Source of the DNA: JAABRB01 sp963735025
GTDB taxonomy: Bacteria; Pseudomonadota; Gammaproteobacteria; Burkholderiales; SG8-39
Assembly: GCA_963735025.1 (NCBI GenBank)
Contig: CAVTJG010000009.1
Location: forward strand, 2,225,282-2,289,281
Direction of reading: 5' to 3'
DNA: 64,000 bases
The notes beneath the pieces are model-generated. The model searched no databases. It was not told the origin of the DNA and saw only the letters and a program-made list of their open reading frames with translations. Made by a program: the position numbers and the translations under genes. Shown piece after piece: positions 44,495-52,434 of the stretch (the stretch's first letter is position 1; each line of letters starts with the position of its first letter).

Positions 44495-44581
44495 TACCGA
44501 CCCTCCCTCAAGGCCGCCATCGACCGGCGTAGAACCGCGGGGCGGTTCATCCTGACCGGATCGGCTAACGCCACCCGGTTC
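44495..44581 (+). pseudogene. Scrap of an AAA_14/DUF4143 ATPase
   Basis: Codons read YRPSLKAAIDRRRTAGRFIL then TGSANATRF, matching the segment L-x-A-x-D-x3-x-x-GRF-LTGSAN that precedes sensor 1 in AAA_14 ATPases. No Walker A or C-terminal domain remains. Confidence 0.55.
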
Positions 44582-44663
44582 GGTTTGAGAGTCGAGGGCT
44601 CACGGCATGAGCCTTCCTGCTCTCGATACTCACGAAAGAACTTGCGACGGGGAGGCGTCGGCA

Positions 44664-44924
44664 GTGGAGTGCCCAGCGTATGAACTCACCGCGCACGCCA
44701 GCACCGTGCTCGAGGAGCGCGGCATCCAGATTCAATGGCTAGAGCGCGTGCTGACCAGCCCCGAGCGCATCGAGTTCGATCGGATCGATCCCCAGCTCCG
44801 GCATGCGATCGGGGCCGTCGCCGAGAACGGTGACCGGTATTTGCGCGTGATCTACAATGGCACGGCCACACCGTGGCGTATCGTAACTGTCTATTTTGAC
44901 CGCGCACTGAGGAGCGAGCGATGA
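44664..44924 (+). CDS. DUF4258 domain protein (putative toxin)
   Basis: 86 aa from GTG 44664, chosen because of the ggggagg site 8 nt upstream; ATG 44607 would add 19 residues. ELTAHASTVLEERGIQIQWLERVLTSPERI and YLRVIYN...WRIVTVYFDR fit DUF4258, a small alpha-beta fold related to RelE/BrnT-like toxins. Overlaps the DUF2283 gene by ATGA. This order is a recurrent module in bacteria. Confidence 0.78.
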   Translation: MECPAYELTAHASTVLEERGIQIQWLERVLTSPERIEFDRIDPQLRHAIGAVAENGDRYLRVIYNGTATPWRIVTVYFDRALRSER

Positions 44925-45121
44925 GGCTGCATTACGACGAGAAGGCCGACGCCCTCTATCTGCGCCTCGACGATTCGAAGATCGAAGAGTCGCAAGAGGT
45001 CCAGCCCGGTATCGTGCTGGACTTCAATGCGCAGAAGCAGGTCGTCGCGATCGAGGTGCTGCGGTTGAAAGAGCGATTCCCCTCAGCCAACGTCAAACAG
45101 CTTCGGTTCGAGGTGGCTTGA
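44921..45121 (+). CDS. DUF2283 domain protein (putative antitoxin)
   Basis: 66 aa. MRLHYDEKADALYLRLDDSK and QPGIVLDFNAQKQVVAIEVL are the DUF2283 core. Translationally coupled to DUF4258; the pair is probably a toxin-antitoxin system, although neither domain has firm biochemistry that I can cite. Confidence 0.83.
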   Translation: MRLHYDEKADALYLRLDDSKIEESQEVQPGIVLDFNAQKQVVAIEVLRLKERFPSANVKQLRFEVA

Positions 45122-45241
45122 GATCGATCCGCTCCGTGCGGATTCCCACACCCCCCAGCCATTTCCCGCCCCGCGGCAACGCCGCCTCCCGCATAATCCC
45201 CGCCACTGCAACCGCCGAGAGCCATCCCGAAATGGCCACGC

Positions 45242-46138
45242 ATGGCGACGTTGATCCCCTCGCTCGGTAGCTGCGCGCGCCGGATGACCCCGGGCGAGCG
45301 CCGTCTCGCCCAGCGCCTCGAGGCGAAGCTCGAGGACGACTACCTCTGCTGGTACGACGTGCCGGTCGGCCCGAAGCACCTGCACCCCGACTTCGTCGTG
45401 CTGCACCCGGGCCGTGGGCTCCTCGTCCTGGAAGTGAAGGACTGGCGCCTCGACACCATCCGCAAGGCCGACCGCGCCGCCTTCGAGCTCCTCACCGACC
45501 GCGGCCTCACGCACGCCGCCAACCCGCTCGAGCAGGTGCGTCAGTACGCCTTCGCCGTCAAGGCACTTCTCGAGCGCGACCCCGCGCTCCAGGTCGCCGA
45601 CGGTCCGCACCAGGGCAAGCTCGCCTTCCCCTACGGCTACGGCGTGGTGCTCACGAACATCGCGCGCAAGCAGTTCGAAGCGACCGACCTCGGCGAAGTC
45701 CTCGACCCCGAGCGCGTGATCTGCCAGGACGAGATGACCGAATCGGTCGATGCGGCCGCCTTCCAGGAAAAGCTCTGGCGCATGCAGTCCGCGCCGTTCC
45801 AGCGCCTGCTCACGCTGCCGCAGGTCGAGCGCATCCGCTGGCACCTCTTCCCGGAGATCCGCATCCAGCAAGGCACGCTCGCCCTCGAAGCCGAGCCACC
45901 AGCCGGCGAGGCCACCGTCCTCGACGTCGCCCCCGACCTCGTGCGCGTGATGGACCTCCAGCAGGAGCAGCTCGCCCGCAGCCTCGGCGAGGGGCACCGC
46001 GTCATCCACGGCGTAGCGGGCTCGGGCAAGACGCTCATCCTCGGCTACCGCGCCGAGCGGCTCGCGCTCCTCACCCAGAAGCCGATCCTCGTCCTCTGCT
46101 ACAACGTCGCGCTCGCCGCGCAAGCTCCGCGCACGTGA
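45242..46138 (+). CDS. NERD-domain and Walker A half of a superfamily I helicase
   Basis: 298 aa. A NERD (nuclease-related) domain spans about 15-125: HPDFVVLHPGRGLLVLEVKDW carries the restriction-like D...E-x-K catalytic pattern. The helicase begins with VIHGVAGSGKTLILGYRA (Walker A). Homologous proteins continue directly into the sequence encoded by the next frame. Here the frame ends in TGA overlapping a GTG start (GTGA) for the other half. Confidence 0.82.
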   Translation: MATLIPSLGSCARRMTPGERRLAQRLEAKLEDDYLCWYDVPVGPKHLHPDFVVLHPGRGLLVLEVKDWRLDTIRKADRAAFELLTDRGLTHAANPLEQVRQYAFAVKALLERDPALQVADGPHQGKLAFPYGYGVVLTNIARKQFEATDLGEVLDPERVICQDEMTESVDAAAFQEKLWRMQSAPFQRLLTLPQVERIRWHLFPEIRIQQGTLALEAEPPAGEATVLDVAPDLVRVMDLQQEQLARSLGEGHRVIHGVAGSGKTLILGYRAERLALLTQKPILVLCYNVALAAQAPRT

Positions 46139-47160
46139 TCCAGGCCAAGGGCCTCGACCAGCAAGTGACCGTGCGCCACTTCCACGGCTGGTGCATGGAC
46201 CAGCTCAAGCTCTACCACGTCGACCTGCCGCCGCCCGCAGGCAAGGGCGGAGCAGAGGCCTTCTTCGAAGCGCTGGTCGCGCGCGTGATCGAAGCGGTCG
46301 AGCGCGGCCAGATCCCGCGCGCCCAGTACGGCGCGGTGCTGATCGACGAAGGGCACGACTTCCAGCCCGAGTGGCTGAAGCTCGTCGTGCAGATGGTCGA
46401 TCCGGACACCAACGCCTTCCTCCTCCTCTACGACGACGCCCAGTCGATCTACGGCCGGCAGAAGCGCCGCAAGTTCAGCCTCGCGAGCATCGGCATCCAG
46501 GCGCAGGGCCGCACCACGATCCTCAAGCTCAACTACCGCAACACGAACGAAGTGCTCGCGGTCGCCTACGAGTTCGCCCGCGAAGTGCTCACCCCCGAGG
46601 AAGCGGGCGAGGACGGCATCCCGCTCGTCGCCCCCACGAGCGCCGGCCGCCACGGCCCCGTCCCCGAGCTCGTCAGCCTCCCGAACCTCAAGAGCGAAGC
46701 GAACTACATCGCGAACCGCCTGAAAGAATCACACGCTCGCGGCCGCGCATGGCGCGACATGGCCGTCGTCTACCGCGCAGGCTTCATGGGCGAGGAAGTC
46801 ACCCGCAGCCTGCGCGCAGCCGGCATCCCGGTCGAATGGCTGAACGAGAGCAAGCGAAGCCGCAACTACCGGCCGGGCGAGGACTCGGTCAAGGTCATGA
46901 CCATGCACGCAGCCAAGGGCCTCGAGTTCCCGCTCGTCGCGATCCCCGGCATCGGCTTCATGCCCCACGAGCGCGAAGACGCCAAGGACGAAGCGCGCCT
47001 CCTCTACGTCGCGATGACCCGCGCGATGGACGAGCTCGTCATGACCTGCCACCGCAAGACCGAATTCGCCGAGCGGCTTGCGCAGGCGCGGGAGCGAGCG
47101 AAGGGCGAGGAAGGATTCGTTCCCATTCGAGAGCGCGCCGGTGCGCTTCTCTCTCTATGA
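46135..47160 (+). CDS. C-terminal half of the NERD helicase
   Basis: 341 aa from GTG 46135 if translated on its own. Contains VRHFHGWC, Walker B VLIDEGHDFQPEW, LLLYDDAQSIYG (motif III), KLNYRNTNEVL (motif IV) and motifs V-VI (VMTMHAAKGLEFPLVAIPG, EARLLYVAMTRA). So all UvrD-type motifs exist across the two frames. Either a net -1 frameshift near 46115-46135 or a genuinely split, translationally coupled helicase. Confidence 0.82.
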   Translation: MIQAKGLDQQVTVRHFHGWCMDQLKLYHVDLPPPAGKGGAEAFFEALVARVIEAVERGQIPRAQYGAVLIDEGHDFQPEWLKLVVQMVDPDTNAFLLLYDDAQSIYGRQKRRKFSLASIGIQAQGRTTILKLNYRNTNEVLAVAYEFAREVLTPEEAGEDGIPLVAPTSAGRHGPVPELVSLPNLKSEANYIANRLKESHARGRAWRDMAVVYRAGFMGEEVTRSLRAAGIPVEWLNESKRSRNYRPGEDSVKVMTMHAAKGLEFPLVAIPGIGFMPHEREDAKDEARLLYVAMTRAMDELVMTCHRKTEFAERLAQARERAKGEEGFVPIRERAGALLSL

Positions 47161-47593
47161 ATATCGCCGCACGAGGCGGAACTCGCCACCCTTTGCGTGC
47201 AAGGTGGCGAGTCGGACAGGCGAGGCACCTGGAGACCGCTTGCAGGCAAAAGCGGACCTAACCTGACCTTTGTCCAAATGGGCTGGAAGCGATCATACTT
47301 TGCACTTCAAAACGCAAGCGCTCGTTTTCCGCTTATGCCGCCAAGCCGCGATCGTCGTTCATACGCCCCGGAGCCCGCCGGGTGGCGACCGAGCCGGCGA
47401 ATGCAACTGGATACGCGAATCGATCGTTCGGGCGACTAGGACATTGCAATACCGGAACTAAGAGCGCATCGGTACAGGTGGGGGCTTCCGTTTTCTGCAA
47501 TCCAAACGGGCCGGAGCTAGTGGGATGAATTCGGCTCACTGGCCTACTGGAGGAACATTGAGCGTAAGCGAACATGGTGAGAGGGGATGAACT
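47161..47593. other. Gene-free stretch after the helicase
   Basis: 433 bp. Holds a hairpin at 47182-47211 with 9-bp arms ctcgccacc/ggtggcgag that may end the helicase transcript, although no T-run follows. No supported coding sequence; base composition falls towards the next gene. Confidence 0.55.
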
Positions 47594-48508
47594 ATGTCCA
47601 CGCTACGGGAGCAGCCCACAGCGGGTGACTCTGTCTCAACGCCAGGCGAGCCGGTCACCTTGGAGGCGCTTGACAAGCGGGTCAAGAAACTTGAAGACCG
47701 GCCGAAGGATAAGTGGGACAAACTCGGTATTCTGAGCGTGCTTCTTGTCCCATTTGTTGTCGGCTACTTTGGATATCTAATCAATTCAACGCTTCAGCAG
47801 GACAAGGCGACGGCCGAGCTGGGCCTACAAGATGCCCGGCTCAAAGCCGAGAAGGAAATTGCTGACGCAGATCGCACGGTGAATGTCCACGTCGAGCAAG
47901 CCAAGCTGATTCACGACTTCACCCGCTTGCTCGGCCAAGCTAAGGATGAAGAAACAGCTATCGCGATTCACGCACTCCGATTGGCAATCCAAGACGAGCA
48001 GGAATTTCGGCAACTACTGAATTCGATTAAGGGAAGACCGGGTAAGGAAACCCAACAGGTGATCGCGACCCTGCTGGGTCTTAAGAAACACGGCGATCTC
48101 TGCTCTGGCGACAGCGACTGTCTTTCCGAGACATGTCGCGCCGCGCCAGGGAGGGCCGAACCGCGTTACTGCGTGGCGCGCGGCTTCGACTGTGGTTATG
48201 CCAGCCAGGAGGGCCGCAAGGTTGGGGATACTGTAAAGGTCGCGAGCGAACTCTACCTGTGCCATGCGCCCCTGGGATCTGCGTCAGCGACTTGGACACC
48301 TGTTGAAGAGCGGTACTTTTATACAGGGGAGTATGGTGGTCGTGGGCGAAACGCCCAGGATATTCACTACCCCTGTTATTCAGATCAAACCGCGCCAGCA
48401 GCGGTCTGCGGTAAAGATAGATCGGTTCTCTCGACTATAAGAGTTAATAGCGTGAACGGAAATCGATGTGGCTATAGTTATTACGTCGTGCGGTGTCGAA
48501 AGCCTTGA
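47594..48508 (+). CDS. Membrane-anchored coiled-coil protein with Cys-rich C-terminus
   Basis: 304 aa. A cytosolic leader (1-45), one membrane helix (about 46-66: ILSVLLVPFVVGYFGYLI), a charged helical stalk (70-160), then a Cys-rich tail starting DLCSGDSDCLSETC with ten cysteines, suggesting a disulfide-bonded domain outside the membrane. Codons use more A/T than the flanking genes, so it is probably acquired. I do not recognise the whole protein. Confidence 0.72.
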   Translation: MSTLREQPTAGDSVSTPGEPVTLEALDKRVKKLEDRPKDKWDKLGILSVLLVPFVVGYFGYLINSTLQQDKATAELGLQDARLKAEKEIADADRTVNVHVEQAKLIHDFTRLLGQAKDEETAIAIHALRLAIQDEQEFRQLLNSIKGRPGKETQQVIATLLGLKKHGDLCSGDSDCLSETCRAAPGRAEPRYCVARGFDCGYASQEGRKVGDTVKVASELYLCHAPLGSASATWTPVEERYFYTGEYGGRGRNAQDIHYPCYSDQTAPAAVCGKDRSVLSTIRVNSVNGNRCGYSYYVVRCRKP

Positions 48509-48803
48509 CCAAGCTGGGACGGGACCACCAAATTCCGGCCGCATTGCGACAAAGCGTCTAGCTCCCTATTTTTGCCGCGAATGTTGGTCCGGGTAATGGC
48601 CACGTGACCATTTGTGTCGGTGCGCGATGACAGCTATGGGGGTCGAGACCGGCCCGTCCTACGTGGGGCTGTAAAGGGGGGGGCGTCTTTGGCGTTCGCC
48701 AGGGGCGCGTGCCCACGAGGATGAGTCCCCAAAGATTGGGCGCAAGGTGGTGAGTCACACCCCATCGATGGGCGCGCGATCGCCGAGCTTGATCAGCATC
48801 GCA
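48509..48803. other. Intergenic region, nothing recognised
   Basis: 295 bp of mixed composition including a run of nine G at about 48676. No gene, attC-like palindrome or terminator with good support. Confidence 0.5.
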
Positions 48804-49139
48804 CTACATCGAAAGGAATTCACTCACGCGCTGCGCGACAACAAGTTGTCGGACGGAATTTGCCTCATCCGCGAAGTCGTCGCGCGCGTGGGCAATGATC
48901 TCGACGCAGGGCTTGCCGTCCCGGAACAGGGCGTAACCGACGCCGATACCACCCGTCGAGCTTGCTTCGTTGGCTGCATGCGTCGGCGCCGGGATCTCGA
49001 ACTGCCAGAGTACATCCCCCTGTCTCATCTGCGCCCGAAGCGCGAGCCAGGCCGCATTCAGGTGACCGAACGGTAGAGTGGGTGCGCCGCCTGCGGGGTC
49101 ATGCACCGTCTCCGTTGCCTCGATGTCATCGATCGACAC
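48804..49139 (-). CDS. Small conserved-looking hypothetical protein
   Basis: 111 aa from GTG 49139. FGHLNAAWLALRAQMRQGDV and LWQFEIPAP then GIGVGYALFRDGKPCVEII look like a folded alpha/beta protein rather than a shadow frame. Family unknown. Lies just outside the IS66 left end. Confidence 0.5.
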   Translation of the reverse strand: MSIDDIEATETVHDPAGGAPTLPFGHLNAAWLALRAQMRQGDVLWQFEIPAPTHAANEASSTGGIGVGYALFRDGKPCVEIIAHARDDFADEANSVRQLVVAQRVSEFLSM

Positions 49140-49336
49140 CCTTGCGAGAAAGCTTGCCGGTACCGCACAGGAAGACCTGAACTGAGCTCGCCAGCTCTTT
49201 CATCTTTCTCAGCTGACTCCATCCTCTCAAGAAATGGAGTCTCCGGGGAATCCCGGGGCGGTTCAGTTCGTTATGCTCAGAAATGGCATGTCGCAACCGC
49301 GTAAGCGTCCGCCGAAGGCGTACTTGACGAGCGCCA

Positions 49337-49909
49337 CTATAGGCGCACTCGACGAAGGGCGCGGTTCACCGCGTTGAGATCGAATCCTTCGGGGTCGAAG
49401 ACCCCGCCTATCCAGAGCATGGACTCGCCGTACCGCTCGTGCTTGGGGTGAGCGATGGACTGGAGGAATTCCGCATAGCCGTGGGCGCCGCCCACGTCCT
49501 CCGGTGGACAGGCGCGTTCGCCGGCCGTGCACAGCGGATAGACCATGAACTCGTTTGGGGGCTCGGTCTGCTCGAGCACGATGCGATGCTCCCAGCCGTC
49601 GCCGAAGTCGTACTCGTATCCGATCTCGCGTTGCGCCTCGCCGATCAAGTCGCAGAGCCGGATTCGGCGCTCGTCGAGCACGTTGAGCTCGGGCCACTCC
49701 GCATCGGGGACCCCGTAGACGCTCTCGCCGAGTTTGAACTGGTGCAGGTGGGAGTTGGTCCAGCCCATGGTGAGCTGCAGACACCGATGGAGTTTGGGCA
49801 GCTTGATGTCAGCCGGTACCAGCAGTCGGCGCCAGATGAGCGGCTCGATCTCCAGCAGCTCCACCCGCAGCTGATAGACGAACATCGGGGCGCGCGGCGT
49901 GGCCGGCAT
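49337..49909 (-). CDS. Plasmid pRiA4b ORF-3-like protein
   Basis: 190 aa from ATG 49909; ATG 49885 is an alternative. VYQLRVELLEIEPLIWRRLL, LPKLHRCLQLTMGWTNSHLHQF and YEYDFGDGWEHRIVLE are the PF07929 hallmarks. It lies inside the IS66 ends, 7 bp after tnpC, so it travels with the element. Function unknown. Confidence 0.92.
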   Translation of the reverse strand: MPATPRAPMFVYQLRVELLEIEPLIWRRLLVPADIKLPKLHRCLQLTMGWTNSHLHQFKLGESVYGVPDAEWPELNVLDERRIRLCDLIGEAQREIGYEYDFGDGWEHRIVLEQTEPPNEFMVYPLCTAGERACPPEDVGGAHGYAEFLQSIAHPKHERYGESMLWIGGVFDPEGFDLNAVNRALRRVRL

Positions 49910-49916
49910 CGCTGGC

Positions 49917-51464
49917 TTAGGCCGCAAGCCGCGCATCGGCCCGCGCAGCGCGCTCGGCCAGACGCCACGGCAACAACTCCTCGACCCGGTTGATCGGGTG
50001 CTCGGCGATTCGTTCCAGCACCTCGCGCAGGTAAGCCTCCGGATCCAGGTCGTTCAGCTTCGCCGTGCCGATCAGGCTGTAGATCGCCGCGGCGCGCTCG
50101 CCTCCGGTGTCCGAGCCGGCGAAGAGGTAGTTCTTGCGTCCCAGGGCAACCGCGCGCAGCGAGCGCTCGGCGGCATTGTTGTCGATCTCGATGTGGCCGT
50201 CGCCACAATAGCGGACCAGTGCCGTCCAGCGCGTGAGCGCGTAGCGGATCGCGCTCGCCAGCGCCGACTTCGCCGACACCTGCGCCAGAGTTGCTTCGAG
50301 CCAGGCCTTGAGTTCTGCCAGTGCCGGTCCGGCGCGCGCCTGGCGCACCGTGCGCCGCTCATCGGGTGGGCGGCCGCGGATTGCCTCCTCGATCGCGTAG
50401 AGCGTGCCGATCCTCGCCAGCGTCTCGGCAGCCACCGGCGAGCGGTTCGACTCGTGGATCTCGTAGAATTTGCGCCGCACGTGCGCCCAGCACGCGGCCT
50501 CCCGGATCCGTTCGCCTTCATAGAGTCGCTCGAACCCGGCGTAGCCGTCGGCCTGGAGGATTCCGGCGAATCCCTCCAGGTGCAATGCGGGGTGCTCGCC
50601 CTTGCGGTCCGGAGAGTAGCGGAACAGTACCGCCGGGGGTGCATCGTCGGCGTAGGGCCGACCGTCGCGGACATAGGTCCACAGCCGCCCGGTCTTAGTC
50701 TTGCCGCGACCGGGCTCGAGCACCGGCACCGGCGTATCGTCGCCGTGCAGGTAGTGCGTCGCGAGGGTGTAGCGCGCAAGCGCCTCGATCAAAGGATCGA
50801 GCAGCGCCGCCGCGCCACCGACGCAGTCGGCGAGCGTCGAGCGCTCGAGTGCCACCCCCTCGCGGGCGTAGATCTGCGACTGGCGATACAGCGGCAGATG
50901 ATCGGCGTACTTCGCGACCAGGATGTGGGCCAAGAGCCCTGGGCCGGCAATGCCGCGCGCGATCGGCCGGCTCGGGGCAGGCTCTTGCACGATCTTCTGA
51001 CAGCGCACGCAGGCGAGCTTCGGGCGCACATGCCGGATCACCTTGAAGCTCGCCGGCACGTACTCGAGCATCTCGGCGACGTCCTCGCCGATCTTGCGCA
51101 TCGTCGCGCCGCAGTCGGGGCAGGTGCAAGCGGGGGCGTGTTCCACCGTCTCGCGCGGCAGGTGCTCCGGCAGCGCCCGACGTGCGGGGCGTGCCTTCTG
51201 CTCGGGCGTCGCCCCCGTAACCTCCGCGGCGCGCGCCACCCGACTCGCGCGGTTGGCTTCGAGCTCCTCGACCAGGAGCTCCAGTTGCCCGATCTTCGCA
51301 TCGAGCTTCTCGGAGGAACGACCGAACTGCAACCGGCGAAGCTTCGCGATCAAGAGCTTCAGGTGCTCGATCTCGTGGTCACGCTCGGTGAGTCTCGCCT
51401 GCTGGTCGATGATCAGACGCTTGAGCGTCTCGATATCATCGGGCAGATCACGCGCATTGAGCAC
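49917..51464 (-). CDS. tnpC: IS66 transposase TnpC
   Basis: 515 aa DDE transposase. Order: coiled-coil N-terminus (DHEIEHLKLLIAKLRRLQFG), a zinc-finger CTCPDCGATMRKIGEDV, a second Cys pair CVRCQKIV, then the DDE core with HGDDTPVPVL, LQADGYAGFERLY and DNNAAERSLRAVALGRKNYLF. Full length, apparently functional. Confidence 0.96.
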   Translation of the reverse strand: MLNARDLPDDIETLKRLIIDQQARLTERDHEIEHLKLLIAKLRRLQFGRSSEKLDAKIGQLELLVEELEANRASRVARAAEVTGATPEQKARPARRALPEHLPRETVEHAPACTCPDCGATMRKIGEDVAEMLEYVPASFKVIRHVRPKLACVRCQKIVQEPAPSRPIARGIAGPGLLAHILVAKYADHLPLYRQSQIYAREGVALERSTLADCVGGAAALLDPLIEALARYTLATHYLHGDDTPVPVLEPGRGKTKTGRLWTYVRDGRPYADDAPPAVLFRYSPDRKGEHPALHLEGFAGILQADGYAGFERLYEGERIREAACWAHVRRKFYEIHESNRSPVAAETLARIGTLYAIEEAIRGRPPDERRTVRQARAGPALAELKAWLEATLAQVSAKSALASAIRYALTRWTALVRYCGDGHIEIDNNAAERSLRAVALGRKNYLFAGSDTGGERAAAIYSLIGTAKLNDLDPEAYLREVLERIAEHPINRVEELLPWRLAERAARADARLAA

Positions 51465-51573
51465 ACTGCGAGTCTACCGATTCAGTTCACGTGAGTGAAG
51501 TCCCTGCGCGAACTTTTTTGCGCGCGCGCTCGATCGATGTCGCGCAATGCGCGTGCGAGCGCGTGTATGTCGA

Positions 51574-51927
51574 TCAGTACGCGAGGCTCGGCGCGAGCGT
51601 TCGCAGCGGACGACGCCAGTCGATGCCTTCGAGCAGCATCGAGAGCTGCGCAACGCTCAAGTGCACCGTGCCGCTACTCGCCTGCGGCCACACGAAGCGC
51701 CCGCGCTCCAAGCGCTTGGCGAATAGGCACAGTCCTGTGCCATCCCACCACAGTACCTTCACCCGATCTCCCGCGCGGCCGCGGAAGACGAAGACGTGAC
51801 CGGAGAACGGATTCTCGGCAAGCGCGTCTTGCACGAGCGCAGCCAGCCCGTCGAAGCCCTTCCTCATGTCGGTCACGCCCGCGGCGAGCCAGATTCGCGT
51901 GCCACCGGGAAGCGTGATCATCGCCAA
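51574..51927 (-). CDS. tnpB: IS66 accessory protein TnpB
   Basis: 117 aa. ITLPGGTRIWLAAGVTDMRKGFDGLAALV and GHVFVFRGRAGDRVKVLWWDGTGLCLFAKRLE are the typical IS66 Orf2 sequence (shown in part: VTDMRKGFDGLAALV). Overlaps the tnpA end by 10 bp, so translation is coupled. Confidence 0.95.
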   Translation of the reverse strand: MAMITLPGGTRIWLAAGVTDMRKGFDGLAALVQDALAENPFSGHVFVFRGRAGDRVKVLWWDGTGLCLFAKRLERGRFVWPQASSGTVHLSVAQLSMLLEGIDWRRPLRTLAPSLAY

Positions 51928-52337
51928 GCGCCCAGGGCGTCAAACACCACACGCAGCTGCGCAGCATCGACCTTGCCACGCAGGATCACCCGCACCGCGC
52001 CGATCTCGAGCTCGATCCAGCCGCTCGCCGCTTCCGCCGCGCGCTTGCCGGCTGCGCATCTCGACCGCCTCATCGGCTTCGCGGGAGCCTCGAGCACGCC
52101 CACCTGCAGCAGCGTCCCGGCACGCAGGCCGGGCGCCCGGCGTGATTGGTGATTGCTGATCCACTTGCGCACCAGGTTCGTGTTGAACCCGTGCGCCAGG
52201 GCGACCGCCGAGACCGAGGCGCCCGGAACCAGGCACTTCTCGACCACCGCACGCTTGTGGGCTTCACTGAAGAAGCGCCTGCCATTGCGGCTGACCCGCT
52301 CAGGCTCAACGGGTACTCTACGGCTCTCGAGTTTCAT
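51918..52337 (-). CDS. tnpA: IS66 accessory protein TnpA
   Basis: 139 aa from ATG 52337 (MKLESRRV). HTH of the IS3/IS66 Orf1 type: FSEAHKRAVVEKCLVPGASV and AVALAHGFNTNLVRKWI. The C-terminus ends in VILRGKVDAAQLRVVFDAL. Start codon lies in one arm of a 13-bp inverted repeat. Confidence 0.92.
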   Translation of the reverse strand: MKLESRRVPVEPERVSRNGRRFFSEAHKRAVVEKCLVPGASVSAVALAHGFNTNLVRKWISNHQSRRAPGLRAGTLLQVGVLEAPAKPMRRSRCAAGKRAAEAASGWIELEIGAVRVILRGKVDAAQLRVVFDALGAWR

Positions 52338-52368
52338 GGTGTCCACTATCATTCGTAGTGGACACCAT
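52336..52368. promoter_or_regulatory. 13-bp inverted repeat over the tnpA start
   Basis: atggtgtccacta-tcattcg-tagtggacaccat, perfect arms, 7-nt loop. In the tnpA mRNA this would sequester the start codon in a stem, so it may limit transposase expression from outside transcription. Confidence 0.6.
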
Positions 52369-52434
52369 CGTCGGGCTCCCAGACTCAACCGGGAAGGAGG
52401 GCCCAGACCGGACGGTTACGGTTATGCGTACCGT

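Larger units (their letters stand above)
49301..52419 (-). mobile_element. IS66-family insertion sequence with passenger gene
   Basis: 3.1 kb. Ends: gtaagcgtccgccgaaggc at 49301 and the complement of gcccagaccggacggttac at 52419, sharing the IS66 terminal consensus GTAAnCGTCCG. Holds tnpA, tnpB, tnpC in the usual order plus a pRiA4b ORF-3-like gene after tnpC. I see no matching 8-bp target duplication (gcaaccgc left, ggttatgc right), so an end may have moved. Confidence 0.82.

Noticed and set aside
48509..48803. attC-like attgggc at about 48736
   Set aside because: No left box or complementary arms within 150 bp, so the cassette array is not extended leftwards.
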